Origin: Tamarix chinensis
Lineage: Eukaryota; Streptophyta; Magnoliopsida; Caryophyllales; Tamaricaceae
DNA: 64,000 nucleotides
Direction of reading: 5' to 3'
NCBI GenBank assembly: GCA_030549775.1
Contig: CM060172.1
Location: forward strand, 1,489,623-1,553,622
Part shown: positions 11,720 to 23,403 of the stretch, in pieces
How positions within the stretch are numbered: position 1 is the first letter of the stretch
Layout: the number at the start of each line of letters is the position of its first letter
The notes under the pieces: generated by a model
What the model was told of the DNA's origin: nothing
Seen by the model: the letters and a program-made list of their open reading frames with translations, nothing else
Database searches by the model: none
Made by a program: the position numbers and the translations under genes

Positions 11720-12540
11720 CTTAGCAACTTGATATATGGTCTTCCAGTAATATCCATAATGCAAAGCTTTAGCCAATAGGGACTTGGTAGAATGATGTAA
11801 GCCACCTAAAATGGCATGGACTTCTTCTAATATCCCTTGTCCCCTTACTCGGGGCAAGCATTTAATCACTATCTTGGTTTGCAATCATTTATATAATTCT
11901 ATATCAGCAATAAAATATTTCACAATTATTTTTCTTAATTTAAAGGCTTTATTTGTATCCATCAGCATAATTTCCTCTTCCAAGTAATTAATCAATTCTT
12001 TTATCCATTCATCCAACACTAATATTTCAATATTAGATTGTTCCTCTTAAGATCTATTTATGTCCGTTGACCTTGCTATCATATACTCTATTTCAACTAT
12101 CCGGGCCAATAAAGAAGTAAAAGCTGAGGCTAGTCTGGCTAGTGTGTCAACCATTGGATTAGCTTCCCATGGTATTTGATCAATCTTAATAAAGGAAAAG
12201 TGTTCTATTGTTTCAATTAGCTCCCTCGAGTACTTTTCCATGCTAGGCTCTCTAAGCTTATATTGTTCATTGTATTGTTTAACGACTAATGCTAAGTTGT
12301 TGTATAATTTAAGCTTTTATACTATTGGACCTTGCGTTATTCAAAGTCCAGATAAGGCCACTTCATATTCTACTTTATTATTAGTGGCAAAGAAACCAAA
12401 TCTTAGTGCGTATTTGACAGTTATTCCATCCAGATCAATCAAAACTACGTTAGCTTTAGAGCCTGAGTTGTTGGATGCTCCATTGACATATTAGTGGCAG
12501 TGAAACAAAATTTTAGCGAGTATTTAAGCTTTTCTCCTCA
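11720..12540 (-). pseudogene. Tat/Ogre-type Ty3/gypsy pol remnant (second RNase H, integrase N-terminus)
   Basis: On the minus strand, 12490-12050 reads as the extra, archaeal-type RNase H of Tat-lineage elements: YVNGASNNSGSKANVVLIDL, then YALRFGF and NNKVEYEVALSGL, ending with KIDQIPWEANPMVDTLARLA. Then 11884-11720 reads LPRVRGQGILEEVHAILGGL with HYGYYWKTIYQVAKC, the integrase HHCC region. Several stops and frame breaks show it is dead. It stops at 11719, where LTR M is inserted. The large LTRs could belong to this lineage, but no intact copy links them. Confidence 0.8.
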
Positions 12541-15500
12541 TTGAGTTGGTTCTATGGTGTAACGTTATTCCCTAATAAGGTCCTAGTATACTCTATAGGT
12601 GACCTATGAGTCTTACAGGGGATATCATTACTTAAGGATTAGGTGATCGATGTTTGAGGATATTGTAATGCCCTTACACGCTAGTATGACTAATCGTACT
12701 ATTGTGTCCTTGGGTTCTTGATTAAGGGCATTGTGTTATCTTCGTGCACTAGTGTGATCAGGTATACCTTAGTGTCTTTGAGTTGATTGTATCTCCTAAT
12801 GTAAAATAAATAATAGAGAAGTAATTTTTTTTAAGGCATTGGTACCTATTTTGGATTATTGGTTCAGTAGAAGCCTGGTGTGGTTGTACCCGACATGCAA
12901 TTTAAACCCTCTTATGAACAATTATAGTACCGGTAAATAAAGATATCGTTCTACACCAGGTATTGAGAAGGCTCACATCTATTTAACTAGCTCAAAAATA
13001 AATAAAAATTAAACCCTAATCACAAAAAATAAATAAATATGAAAACACTAATGGGATTTTAAAATAGAAAATAAAAAGAGTAATAAAGGTAATAATTAAA
13101 ATAAAATAGAATAATAATAAAAATATAGATAATCGTTGTTATGATAAATATGTTAAGGAAGTCCACCACTAGACTATGTCAAAATATAATATTGATTTCT
13201 AAGTCATTATTTAATCATAAGACAGAGATTGACTAAGTTGTACACCAAATGCAAGTCCATACACCTTATATTACTTTCCTAAATTAATTAATACGAAAAA
13301 GTGCCAATGTTAATCCTATTAAATACTAGCAATATAGCAGCAACAAACGACTCCTATATTTAAATAGATTTAATGCATTACGTATAATACGAAGGATGTC
13401 AATCTAAGTACCCAAATTACTACACTAAGCATGTCTAGCTGTATTTATCTTCTTTAACCCACACGTATCTAAACGTTTTACTACTTTGGTTAGAATCACA
13501 AACTATTAGTCGAATTGTTATCTAACATAGTTGTAATTTATATATATAAATTTTAGCATATTTATATGGCCACTTAGCAGATAAATCATCCTATATACTA
13601 TCGCTATGAGCAATCCAGAATAAGGCATACACCGTATAAATCGTACTTGATAGAATTATATATATAAATGATAGTAACTAAAATAGAGTCAAAGAATAAC
13701 TTCATGAAATAAAGAAAAATAAAATTATATCTCAAACCAAAATCTAGGGCTTTAGTCTATTCCCTAGCAACAAATAATTAGTCAGCCATAATGATCAAAT
13801 TAATTATATAGAAATATATATCCAAAAAATATAAATTAAAAATAGAGAAAGAATTAAATAAAATAAATTATGGATGAAAGATCAATAATTTATTCAGATA
13901 AAAAATTAATTTCATCTGAAATAAATTCTATCTGATAAATTTTCCTCTACTCTTTCCTTTGTTGTCGATTATATATAAATTTTTGTGTAATTTTTTTCTT
14001 TCTTTTTTTTTTCTCTGTAGATGTGCACGCACGTCATCCTTCGATTCACATGCCTTTGCACTCTTAGAGTCTGTTTGGTTTGAAGAAAATTAAGTGGAAA
14101 TGAAAATGTAAAGGAAAGAAAATGAAAGAAATTTATTTTCTTTCCTTTGTTTGGTTATTGGAGAAAATTTTGTGGAAAATTGAATTCTTGGAAAATATTT
14201 TTAGTGTTTGGTATATAGAAAAATTTTTTTAAGAAAAGTTAAATATTATTATATATTTAATTAAAATTAAAATATTATATTGATACATAAAAAATTACAT
14301 AAAATTTCTAAAAAATTTATAAAAACTCCATAAAATCAATACTATTTCCAAAATATTTTTTTATAGAACTATTCTAAAATATTACATGAACAACTTACAA
14401 TAGTTTTCAAAAAAATCTAAAAGAATACAAAATATTACATATTCTTTTCCATTTAAAATATGTTACAACAAACATAAAAAAGGAAAAAAAACATAGCTTA
14501 TTTAATCATACACTTGTTTGTTCCGTAAAATATATATTTTTTCCTATATAGATATTTTCCCCTTCCATATCTATATCTGTATCTCTTTATCAATATCTGT
14601 TTACATTTGTATCTAACAAATAAACTTGGTCTAACTTTTTTTTTATCAAATTTACACATTCTTTCTTTCGTCCAAGTCAATGTTACTACTAATATATACG
14701 GACTATGTACACAAAGCTTAAAAACGCCTCCTTAAATATTGTGGAAGGTAGGAAAGAGTAATTATAACTATTGTATGAACTCATAATTTTAATAAAAACT
14801 TAATAAAATTTCTATAAAAAATCATAAAACTCTATAAATTCAGTGTTGATTCCAATTTTGTTTTAGAAACATTCTAAAATATTACATAAATAACTTGCAA
14901 TAATTATCAAAGAAATCTAAAAATATAAAAAATATTTCATATTCCTTTTAATTTCAAATATGAAATCAAATAGAGAAAAATATAATAATAATTCCATGGC
15001 TTGTTATTAATGCACTCGTTAGTTCTATAAAATATTAATAATCTATAATTTTATCTTCCATGTACCTACATGATTACAAAGTAAATTGAATTTATAATTA
15101 ATTTTTTTAAAAAGAAAGAGATTGGTGAGAGGGTTCTAAAGTTATTAATACACAACAATGACAAGGGTTCACACAACCACTAATTTCATCCATAAATAAG
15201 GGTTCTAAAATTTATGAGGATAAAAAAATATTAATTAAATAAATTTGTCATTTTTGAGGGCCAAGCATCCATTCTTATTCTATAACATTGATAAATAAAA
15301 ATGGTCTCATACATCGCTCTAGTGAGTTTTATTACCAAAATTAAACAATCATTACATCAACATATATTATTCAACATGATATCACTCACTATGTTGCACT
15401 GATATCTACATTTACAATCACCAAACCTTTTCTAATCTTTCTATGTACACTAATGATCAATCAAGGCTAAAAACTTTCTAAACCGTATACTCACTATAAC

Positions 15501-15599
15501 GAATGAAGAGCTCCTAAATGATTCTTCTAGTAAGCATTTCGATCCCTTGTTGTTTGTGTTGAAAAATTACTTCATTTCTACAGATCCATAGGTTGTGCA
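12541..15599. other. Intergenic AT-rich DNA, no gene seen
   Basis: Mostly A/T-rich unique-looking sequence. A segment starting GAGTCTGTTTGGTTTGAAG at 14066 resembles one end of a common plant MITE; a partly matching opposite end occurs far away at about 23360-23390. I see no RNA gene and no reading frame of interest. Confidence 0.5.
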
Positions 15600-15990
15600 C
15601 AATGGCATTAAAACTTGGTCTCCAGAGTAGATGCTTTCGCGTGTGATGGTACACAATGTGAAGCAGTAGAAGAGACTCAATACTACATCATAGCTAGCTG
15701 TCCAGTAGCTGGAATGTGTTGGCAAAAGATAATGAATTGGTTGAGACTATTTTTCAAACCAAGAACATGGCAGCAATTATTACATTGGCTGATCAGAGGG
15801 GCACAAAGACAGGACAAGGAGGCATCTTGCAGATGGTCATAGCAAACATGGTCTGCAAGCTTTTGGCGAATAGAAATGCTATAATTTTCAAGCATCATAC
15901 ATACTTACCTGTAATTATGGTTAGAGATATTATCAAGGAACTTTTTGTAATAATACACTCTAGTGCCCACTTTAGGACATAAGGTTAGAT
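15600..15990 (+). pseudogene. LINE 3' end remnant (RT zinc-binding domain)
   Basis: Frame 1 reads ETQYYIIASCPVAGMCWQKI and MNWLRL, which matches the zf-RVT pattern ET-x-HLF-x-C-x6-W of plant L1-type LINEs, with the histidine lost. After a frameshift near 15790 it continues MVCKLLANRNAIIFKHHTY, the usual WxxRNxxIF segment. No other LINE parts are recognised, so this is a short dead tail. Confidence 0.55.
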
Positions 15991-16842
15991 AGGCATCTTC
16001 ATTGATTAGGATCTTTTGGATACATAGACAATTTTGATGTACATATTCATTCACTGGTATTAAATAGTTCTTTATTAATTACTAAGAAAAAATGTAAGGG
16101 TACACAAACCCCAAAGGAAAGATCAAGATGCATATTTGTGTGACATAAGACATAACTTACCATATAAGTTGCCGATATTTGCTGGGGCTTGCAACTCACT
16201 CACATTAACATATTGGACATCAATTGTAAATGTGCTTGCACAATAGAAGGTTAGAGCTTTCACACTGGGTATTGGATTTTTCTTAGGGAAAACCATAGTG
16301 CTTTGCTAATTCTCTGTTGTTCCATTCTGAGTTTCTGAAGTAGAGCCTTTCCATGATAAAGCAATGGAGAAAGGAAAACTCTCATTAAAAATCTATTTTA
16401 TTTTATTTTTGGGTAAACATTTGCTGGATACTCTAGCGTAAATATAGCAAAGAAGATGATCACTGTTACAAATAAGGAAAAGTCCATATTTCACACCCAA
16501 TATAGTAGTTCAATTTACTAGAGATGTAGGGATAGAAATCAGGAATGGACTGCGGCAATAGAAGGAAGCGGTAAGCGTTTGACTACGCTTAACATCTTTC
16601 TGGCCCAATCTAAGCACTGTGTTGCACGATTACTCAGTTGTGAGATGAGTAGTGTTTGTTGAAGTTGACATGCATGGAAGAGGAGCTTCAGCTTTCATTC
16701 AAATTTTCTCAGTTATTTCTATATACATAAAAAAGCATAGAAGAATAAACAGATGGATACTAGAAGCCGTACACAAATCGACGGTTAAAAAAAACTCAGA
16801 ATTTTCTTTCTGTGTCAACTTGGAAAATAAAGAAAATAAGGG

Positions 16843-16878
<36 letters not shown>

Positions 16879-16918
16879 GATATCAATCCTTATTTTCTTC
16901 TTCCATATTACTGAGGTT
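15991..16918. other. Intergenic DNA beside the RIBA fragment
   Basis: No coding match. Contains the GT microsatellite and, if the RIBA exon is real, its 3' UTR side. Confidence 0.4.
16851..16878. repeat. GT microsatellite
   Basis: Fourteen TG dinucleotides, just downstream (minus sense) of the RIBA fragment. Confidence 0.95.
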
Positions 16919-17137
16919 TTAACCGAAAACTCCACCTAATGGTCCTTGTATGGCATGCTGGTATATATGTCCCATTTTAACACGCTTTGTTTCTAAATAC
17001 CTCATGTTTTCATTTGTTATTGGAGTCAAAACAGACACTCTCCCAACAACGGCCAAGCCATAAGCCTTCAACCCTGTGAACTTAGCTAGATTGTTGGTCA
17101 TTAAGTGCATGGTTCTGAATCCTACGTCTCTCAAAAT
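16919..17137 (-). pseudogene. RIBA: GTP cyclohydrolase II C-terminal exon fragment (plant RIBA)
   Basis: RIBA is the bifunctional plastid enzyme opening riboflavin synthesis. This exon encodes only the end of its GTP cyclohydrolase II domain. ILRDVGFRTMHLMTNNLAKF, then TGLKAYGLAVVGRV, TPITNENMRYLETKR and KMGHIY follow the family's closing block (consensus ILRDLGVR, LMTNNPAKYxGLxGYGL, RYLETKRTKMGH) with changes such as NLAKF for NPAKY. A splice acceptor (GCGACAG) precedes the isoleucine codon. After KMGHIY it has only 12 more codons to a TAA/TAG-type stop. The zinc-binding and GTP-binding exons are not recognised within the next several kb to the right, which LTR D interrupts 238 bp away. Probably a gene fragment; a real gene with very long introns is not excluded. 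Confidence 0.65.
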
Positions 17138-17479
17138 CTGTCGCAAAGATCAAACACCAAGAGTCAGTACTAGAGCCGATGCAAGAAACATGAAGTTAAG
17201 AAAAATAAGCAGTGTTACACCTCACCAAAAGCTCAAGAAAAAAATAGTATAAGAAGAAATGGTCTACTCACCTGAAACTCTCAAACTTCAAAATGTTGGA
17301 CTAAGAATTACACTGTAAAGCACAACCCCTTGCCACAGTCTGTATACAATAACATTCGAATCCCTGTGCCGATCATCAATGTAACACCCCCAAAATTCAC
17401 TACTGAAAAATTTCGTTTTATTAAAAGATAATAGCGGAAGCAGATAAACAAAACGTGAACTTTGGGAGTATTACCGCCA

Positions 17480-17525
17480 CACTTAGTACCAGACCGGTTC
17501 ACTCATACCGTTCCAGTACCAAGTG
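17480..17525 (+). repeat. End-proximal stem-loop of LTR D
   Basis: CACTTAGTAC pairs with GTACCAAGTG (one mismatch); starts 100 bp from the LTR end. Confidence 0.72.
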
Positions 17526-18051
17526 CTAAGGCTAAGAAAATGAAATACAATTCGAAAGACATTCAACATGCATAAATCAGAGTAAATTGCAAGCTTCAAC
17601 ATATTTAAATCAGAGTAGCGCATCAAATTGTTTTCTGGAATAAAATCCACCAAAGGTGGTTACTTTAACAACGTTAACATTTAAATCCAAGAAATTAAAT
17701 GAGAAAGAGAGAAAGCCATGATACCGGAAAATTCCTTACTCTCCTTCCCGTAACCCACTTGAGTAGCACCTGAAAATACCTGCAAGGGCACTGCCCATTG
17801 AATAGGCAGGGGCCCCATAAAGGGAATCCCTTCAGTACTACGGTACTGAGTAACCCTTTAATACCACACTTAAAGATAGGCCCACATACGACACATAATG
17901 CAAGCCACACACATATAAATAATGAGAGATGCATACATAACAATGACAAACATAATACTTTATAAGTCACGATCGATACTTTGGGCCTTAAGCCATTATT
18001 CTGTCATTAATCCATCAATATCATATTTTATATCCATGTGAGTACGAGAAC

Positions 18052-18505
18052 CCCACTATTATAGCCGGTGGACCGGAAAGTATATACTCAGGGCAAAACG
18101 CCTCTGACCACTATTATTGCCGGTGGACCGGAAGATAAACACACAGGGCAGAACGCACCTGACCACTATTATTGCCGGTGGACCGGTCTGGCCCCGACTC
18201 ACATGGTGTTCCACTATAAGTGATTAGTATTTTTCCATAATCTTATTCACATACATAACCAATTTTATTGAGCTCGGGACCCCCACTATTATTGCCGGTG
18301 GACCGGAATATATATGTAATCATCATCCAGGGCACAACGCTCCTGGCCACTATTATAACCGGTGGACCGGTACTCATAATCACACACCAGGGCAACACGC
18401 TCCTGGACCACTATTATAACCGGTGGACCGGTACGCAATATCACATACCAGGGCAACACGCTCCTGGACCACTATTATAACCGGTGGACCGGTACGCAAT
18501 ATCAT
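18052..18505 (+). repeat. Hairpin array of LTR D (two blocks)
   Basis: Blocks 18052-18190 and 18283-18505. Inter-unit stems are CAGG/CCTG and CCAGG/CCTGG; the core is CCACTATTATAACCGGTGG then ACCGG. Confidence 0.85.
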
Positions 18506-19189
18506 AAATCACTGGGCCCGGCTCATTAATATTCCACTTTCAATTATCGTATCTTTCCTTTCGTTAATCAGCACATCAATCATATTTATTTGCCTCGATT
18601 GGGAGATCGATAACCCGGGACACAAAGGTACACCGGTCATACCGGTGCATATCAGCTACTCAGTACCCTTTAACCATGAACCCAAGGACGCAAAGGTACC
18701 CTGGTCGTACTGGTGCATAAAGCTAACTCAGTACCCTACCGACAAGGACACCTAATCCATAAGTATGCATACCCCCTAACTAGGTCCGTAGAGCTAGGAA
18801 GAGTAAGATATAGGGCCTGGCTGGGGCACAAAGGCACACCAGCAAATACCAGAATAATCGTGGACTAAACCACGTCCTTAGGGTAGCGACCCCTAAGGAG
18901 TCACCATTCCCGATCTCGAGGTCTTTCACTTTAAGTAATAGTGTCTTAATTAAGGTGATCACAGAAAGCACGATGATCCGATACTTATTCACTTTCAATC
19001 GTTTCGATATCAATAATCATTTCTTATTCAGAGGGTTATCAAGGATGTCACAGAGAAACCATCAAGGCCATACTAATCATTAGATACTCTTACTTGGCTA
19101 ATCAGCATTATTTAATCATATTAATATTCCACAATATCAAAGGCATGGCAGGTACAAACCACTCATTTGCCATTTACTCATATAATTGT

Positions 19190-20560
19190 TAAGTATCCGT
19201 TCCTTACCTGATAGTTTACCACATTACCCTTAAGGTTGCATAATTACCAAATTGCCCTTTGTCCGATTTAGATTACTAAATTATCTCATACATTTTTTTT
19301 GATCATCATTCACCCCTCATAATTACTATACTTATCATATTTCCCTTTTGGTTGGTTATATTACCAAATCGCCCTTCTCCTTTGTTATAATTACTAAATT
19401 GCCCTCGAGTTGGATAAATTACTAAATTACCCTCCTTCATTATCATGATTACTATTTTGCCCCTTTAGTTGGTTAAACAATTATCACTTTACCCTTTTAT
19501 CGGCTAAATTACCAAATTGCCCCTTTAGTTGAACAAATTACCAAATTGCCCTTCTCCTTTATCATAATTACCATTTTACCCCTCTCAATTATTTTAATTG
19601 TCATTTACCCTTTTTAATTATCACAAATCCCAAATTACTCTTCTTCATAATTACCAATATTAATTTACCCTTTTTCATAATCAAAATTACTATATTACCC
19701 TTCTACATTGTTAAAATTACCATAATGCCCTTTAATTGGTTAATTTACCAAATTACCCTTCTATAGTATCATACTTATCCAATTGCCCTTTCTACAATCA
19801 TAATTTACTTGCTAAATTATCTTTTGTCGTTATCATAATTACCAATTTACCCCTTACTCCCAAGTTTACCGTAATATCCTTTCATTTACAAAATTACCAT
19901 TTTACCCCTTACATCCAATTTTACCATAATATCCTTTTATTTATGAAAATTACCACCATACCTCTTTTACTTTACAAATTACTATTTTACCCTTTTACAT
20001 CCAAGATTTCCATCCTTATCTTTCCTTACATAATTACCATTTTGCCCTTCTTTTCCAATTTACCATATTACCCCTTTACTTATAAATTTCCACTTCGCCA
20101 TTCACTTATAAAATTTACCATATTGCCCTTTACTTATGAAATTACAATTTTGCCCCTCTACCTCCAAAATTATCATAATGCCCTCCTTCATCCAAAATTA
20201 CTATTTTACCCCTACTTCCAAAATTACCATTTTACTCTTCTTTCTCACAACTTACAATTTTATCCTTTACTTGTAAATTATCATTTGGCCATTTAATTAT
20301 AAAATTACCATATTATTCTTTTATCTCACAAATTACCGAAATACCCTTTCCACTTATAAAATTTCCACTCAACCCCTTTATTCACCATTTTTATGAATTT
20401 ACTAACACTACATAAAATAATGATATTAATACTTCATTCTTATCATCTAAGTCCACCAACTTGTCATTTTCCAACATAATACTCATTAGCAACTACACAC
20501 ATTGATTTATTTATCTCATAAGCATAATTACTAAAATACCCTTAAACAATAACATCATTC
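19190..20560 (+). repeat. Degenerate minisatellite in LTR D
   Basis: About 1.3 kb of loosely repeated AATTACCAAATTGCCCTTT-like units of variable length (about 25-45 bp). The other copies have no comparable block. The 186-residue reading frame at 19736-20296 is a by-product of the repeat. Confidence 0.8.
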
Positions 20561-22597
20561 ATGCATTAACAACATGGTACATCATAAACAAGTGTTTAAC
20601 ATTTCTATCCATATCCCAACTCCTTCCTTAATTAACATACCTACATATGGCATAAAAGTTATCATGCTATTTCTTTTTAACAAGCAATATAAGAAACCAT
20701 AAACATATCATGCTAAGCATACCAAACATGCATAAAATCATACTAAACCCTAAATGTGCTAGCATGCGTTTTTCATATATTTAAGGGAGGATTAACGGTT
20801 ACCTTAATCCCGCAAAATATCAATATTACCAAGCATATTTAGCAACTCAACACCTAAAAATAATATCCATCATATTTATTAGAATAAGAAGTTAAAAAGG
20901 ATAAGACTTTATAAAATTTAATTAGTAAAACACTTAACATAAAATACCATTTTACCTTAAAAATTATCCAAACAATTTTTAAAACCAAGGGGAGCTCATG
21001 CTGCATGAGCAGCATGAGTTTCATGCAAAATTATGGGGGGAAGAGGGTTCGAAGGGGGTGAAGGAAGAAAAATAAACCATTTTCGGGTTAGGATCTTTAG
21101 GCTAGAAAAGAGGGTGGTTAGGGAAGGTTCTAAGGCAGGGGAATGGTGCAGGAGTGTAGAGGGAGTGTAGGTGGAGGCAAAGGACGGTTTCGAGGCGGCT
21201 CAAGGCGGCGTAGACGGCGGCGGAAAGGCGGCGAAGGTGGGCTGCCGAGGAGGGTCGAGGGAAAGGGTTGAGAACGAAGGAAAAGTGGAGGGAAAAATGG
21301 AGGGGTTCAAGGGTCGGTTTAGGCCAACTAATGGATGGCGGTTGTAGAGGGGGTTGCAGGGTGTCGAACGGTTGGTTGGGTGGCGGCAGAGGTGGCCGGA
21401 AGGCGGCGTTATAGGCGGTTGCAGGTGGCTCGACGGTAAGGAGAAAAGCTGGAAGAAAAAGGAAAAGGAGGAGAAGGGAGGAAGTGTAGGGCTCTAAGGG
21501 GCTATGTGGTGGTGCAGGGTGGTAGCAGGCGGTGGCAGAAGGCGGCGCAGGGCTGGTCTTGGTGGTTCAGGCGGCGGAGGCTGGCGGTGATAAAAAAAAA
21601 CGAGGAAGAAAAATGGGGAAGAAGGAAGGAGAGAGGAGGGAGCTCGGGGGAAGAGAAGGGATCGAAAATGAGGGGAATGGAGGCTGGGTAGATGGAGAAA
21701 AAGAAGAGGGAGAAGATAGGGGTAGGGATGGCGGCGAATGGCGCTGCAGGTGGCAGGTGGTGGTCGGGTGGCAGGGGAAGACGGGGAAGAAGAAGGAAAG
21801 AAACAAGGCACGCGAGGCTGTGGTCCAGGGCTGGTTTGGCTCGAAAAAGGAAGGAAAACGACGGGGGAAGAGAGAGAGGGAGAGGGAGCAGGTGGTGATG
21901 GCAGGAGGCAGTAGTTGCAGGCGGCCGGACGCTCGACCATGGCAGCACTGGTGGTCGGGCGTGGGAGAAGGAAGAGGAAAGAAGTGAGGGGGGGGGGAGA
22001 AGACCGAACCGGTCTGGCGCAGAGAAAAGAAAAAAAAAAGAGAGTTGGGCCGGCCCGGGGGAAAAGAAGAAGGAGAGACGGGCTGGAGGGACGGCTGGGG
22101 CGCGCGTCAGGCGTGAAGAAGGAGAGGCGGAAGCGGGCCGAAGGCCCAGTCGCGCGGGGGAGAGGGCTGGCCTGGCGAGGCAGCCCGAGGGAGGAAGGAA
22201 AAAGAAAAAAGAAAAGAAGAAAGAGGAAAAAGGAAAAAAGGGTAAAAAAAGGGAAAATGGAAAAATAGGAAAGTAATTTAATTTAATTTGTAAAATCATA
22301 AAATATAATATTCGTGGTAAATTATTTAATTTAATAATTTAATTTTTTTTATAATGTAATATTTTAGTTTAAAAAGTATAAAGTTGGCAAAATATTAGTC
22401 TTGGAAAATTATTTAGTTAAAATAATATGATAAATAACAAAATATTTATTTTTAATTTATTAAATACTCTTATCCAAATTTACATACTCTAAAATCCATA
22501 AAATACTTAAAATAAATAATTTTACAAGCTAATTTTATTTCAAATAAAGTTATTTATTAAAATATAGGTTTTTGAAATTTTGGGGTATTACAATCAA

Positions 22598-23403
22598 TGT
22601 TGGAACCAAAAAAATAATTGGCAGCTCCTTCATCGGCAGGCATAAATTGTATCTTTACCCCAACACCAAAATCACAGAACTAAACTCACTTTCATTCATC
22701 AAACTCCAATTTCATACAGTATATTTCATTCAAATTTACCCACTCAATCCCATGAAACTAGAACTCCCTGCACTCAAACAACAAAGTAAAATTCCTTGAT
22801 ATTGCTTCGATCAAGTTCACTTCACATCAATGTAAGGATCACAAACAAGAAAGAGCCCACAAACAACCGATAAAAAAAAATTAATTTCTAGCAACAATCG
22901 CACACCATAAACCCTAATTTTCCAACAACAAATTCGCACAACAAAAATCAAACAAGGCCTTTGAGATTACATCAATTGAAACACAATCAAACTTACATGT
23001 TCACATCGAGCTGGTCGTAGCTCCGGTTGGCCAAGACAAAGGAATACTAACAGGGAGCATGAAACTCGAAATGGACGGACAATTGGTTTGAATATTAAAC
23101 ACTGGAGGTTGGAGGAAGGTCGAAGGAGATGGAAGATTGTTAATGCTAGAGATGGCTGAGGGGATGAGGGCGAGTTCGCTGGAGAAGCATCGAACACGAA
23201 TTTTCTTTACTTGTTTCCTATTTTCCTCAGCTTGCGGTATGGAAAATACATTGATATAAGTTTCCCTCTCATTTTTCTCCCTATTTTATTTCTGTTTGAT
23301 TTTTCATGCTACCAAACAGTACAAAAATATTTTCCACCAATTTTTTTTCCTTTCCGCCTCATTTTCTTCAAACCAAATGGAGCCTTACTGTCGTCAGCCC
23401 CTG
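22598..23403. other. Unique DNA between LTRs D and E
   Basis: This continues the sequence cut by LTR D. The reading frame at 22967-23197 (minus) is not a protein I recognise. The T-rich part at 23211-23390, with TTCAAACCAAATGGAGCC, resembles one end of a plant MITE. Confidence 0.4.

Larger units (their letters stand above)
17380..22592 (+). mobile_element. Solo LTR copy D, 5213 bp, TSD ATCAA
   Basis: TGTAACACCCCC to GGGGTATTACA with ATCAA at 17375-17379 and 22593-22597. Stem-loop 17480-17525, CAGTAC/GTACTG dyad near 17834, hairpin arrays 18052-18190 and 18283-18505. Two more strong stems follow: CACCGGT/ACCGGTG (about 18630) and CCTTAGGG/CCCTAAGG (about 18874-18896). Then come a degenerate minisatellite (19190-20560), a donor-like AAGGTAAC on the minus strand (about 20800), a purine-rich GC-rich part (21000-22270) and an AT tail. 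The long proline/serine and arginine/glycine frames in 21500-22300 are low-complexity. Confidence 0.92.

Noticed and set aside
12841..14065. Possible RNA gene in the AT-rich intergenic region
   Set aside because: I found no tRNA-like box A/box B pair or other recognisable RNA gene.
19736..20296. 186-residue frame
   Set aside because: It follows the minisatellite in LTR D and has no protein-like conservation.
21494..22299. 265-residue proline/serine frame and overlapping arginine/glycine frames
   Set aside because: They arise from the purine-rich, GC-rich block of LTR D; composition explains them and no domain is recognisable.
22967..23197. 76-residue minus-strand frame as a RIBA upstream exon
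   Set aside because: No GTP cyclohydrolase or DHBP synthase motif is visible in it.
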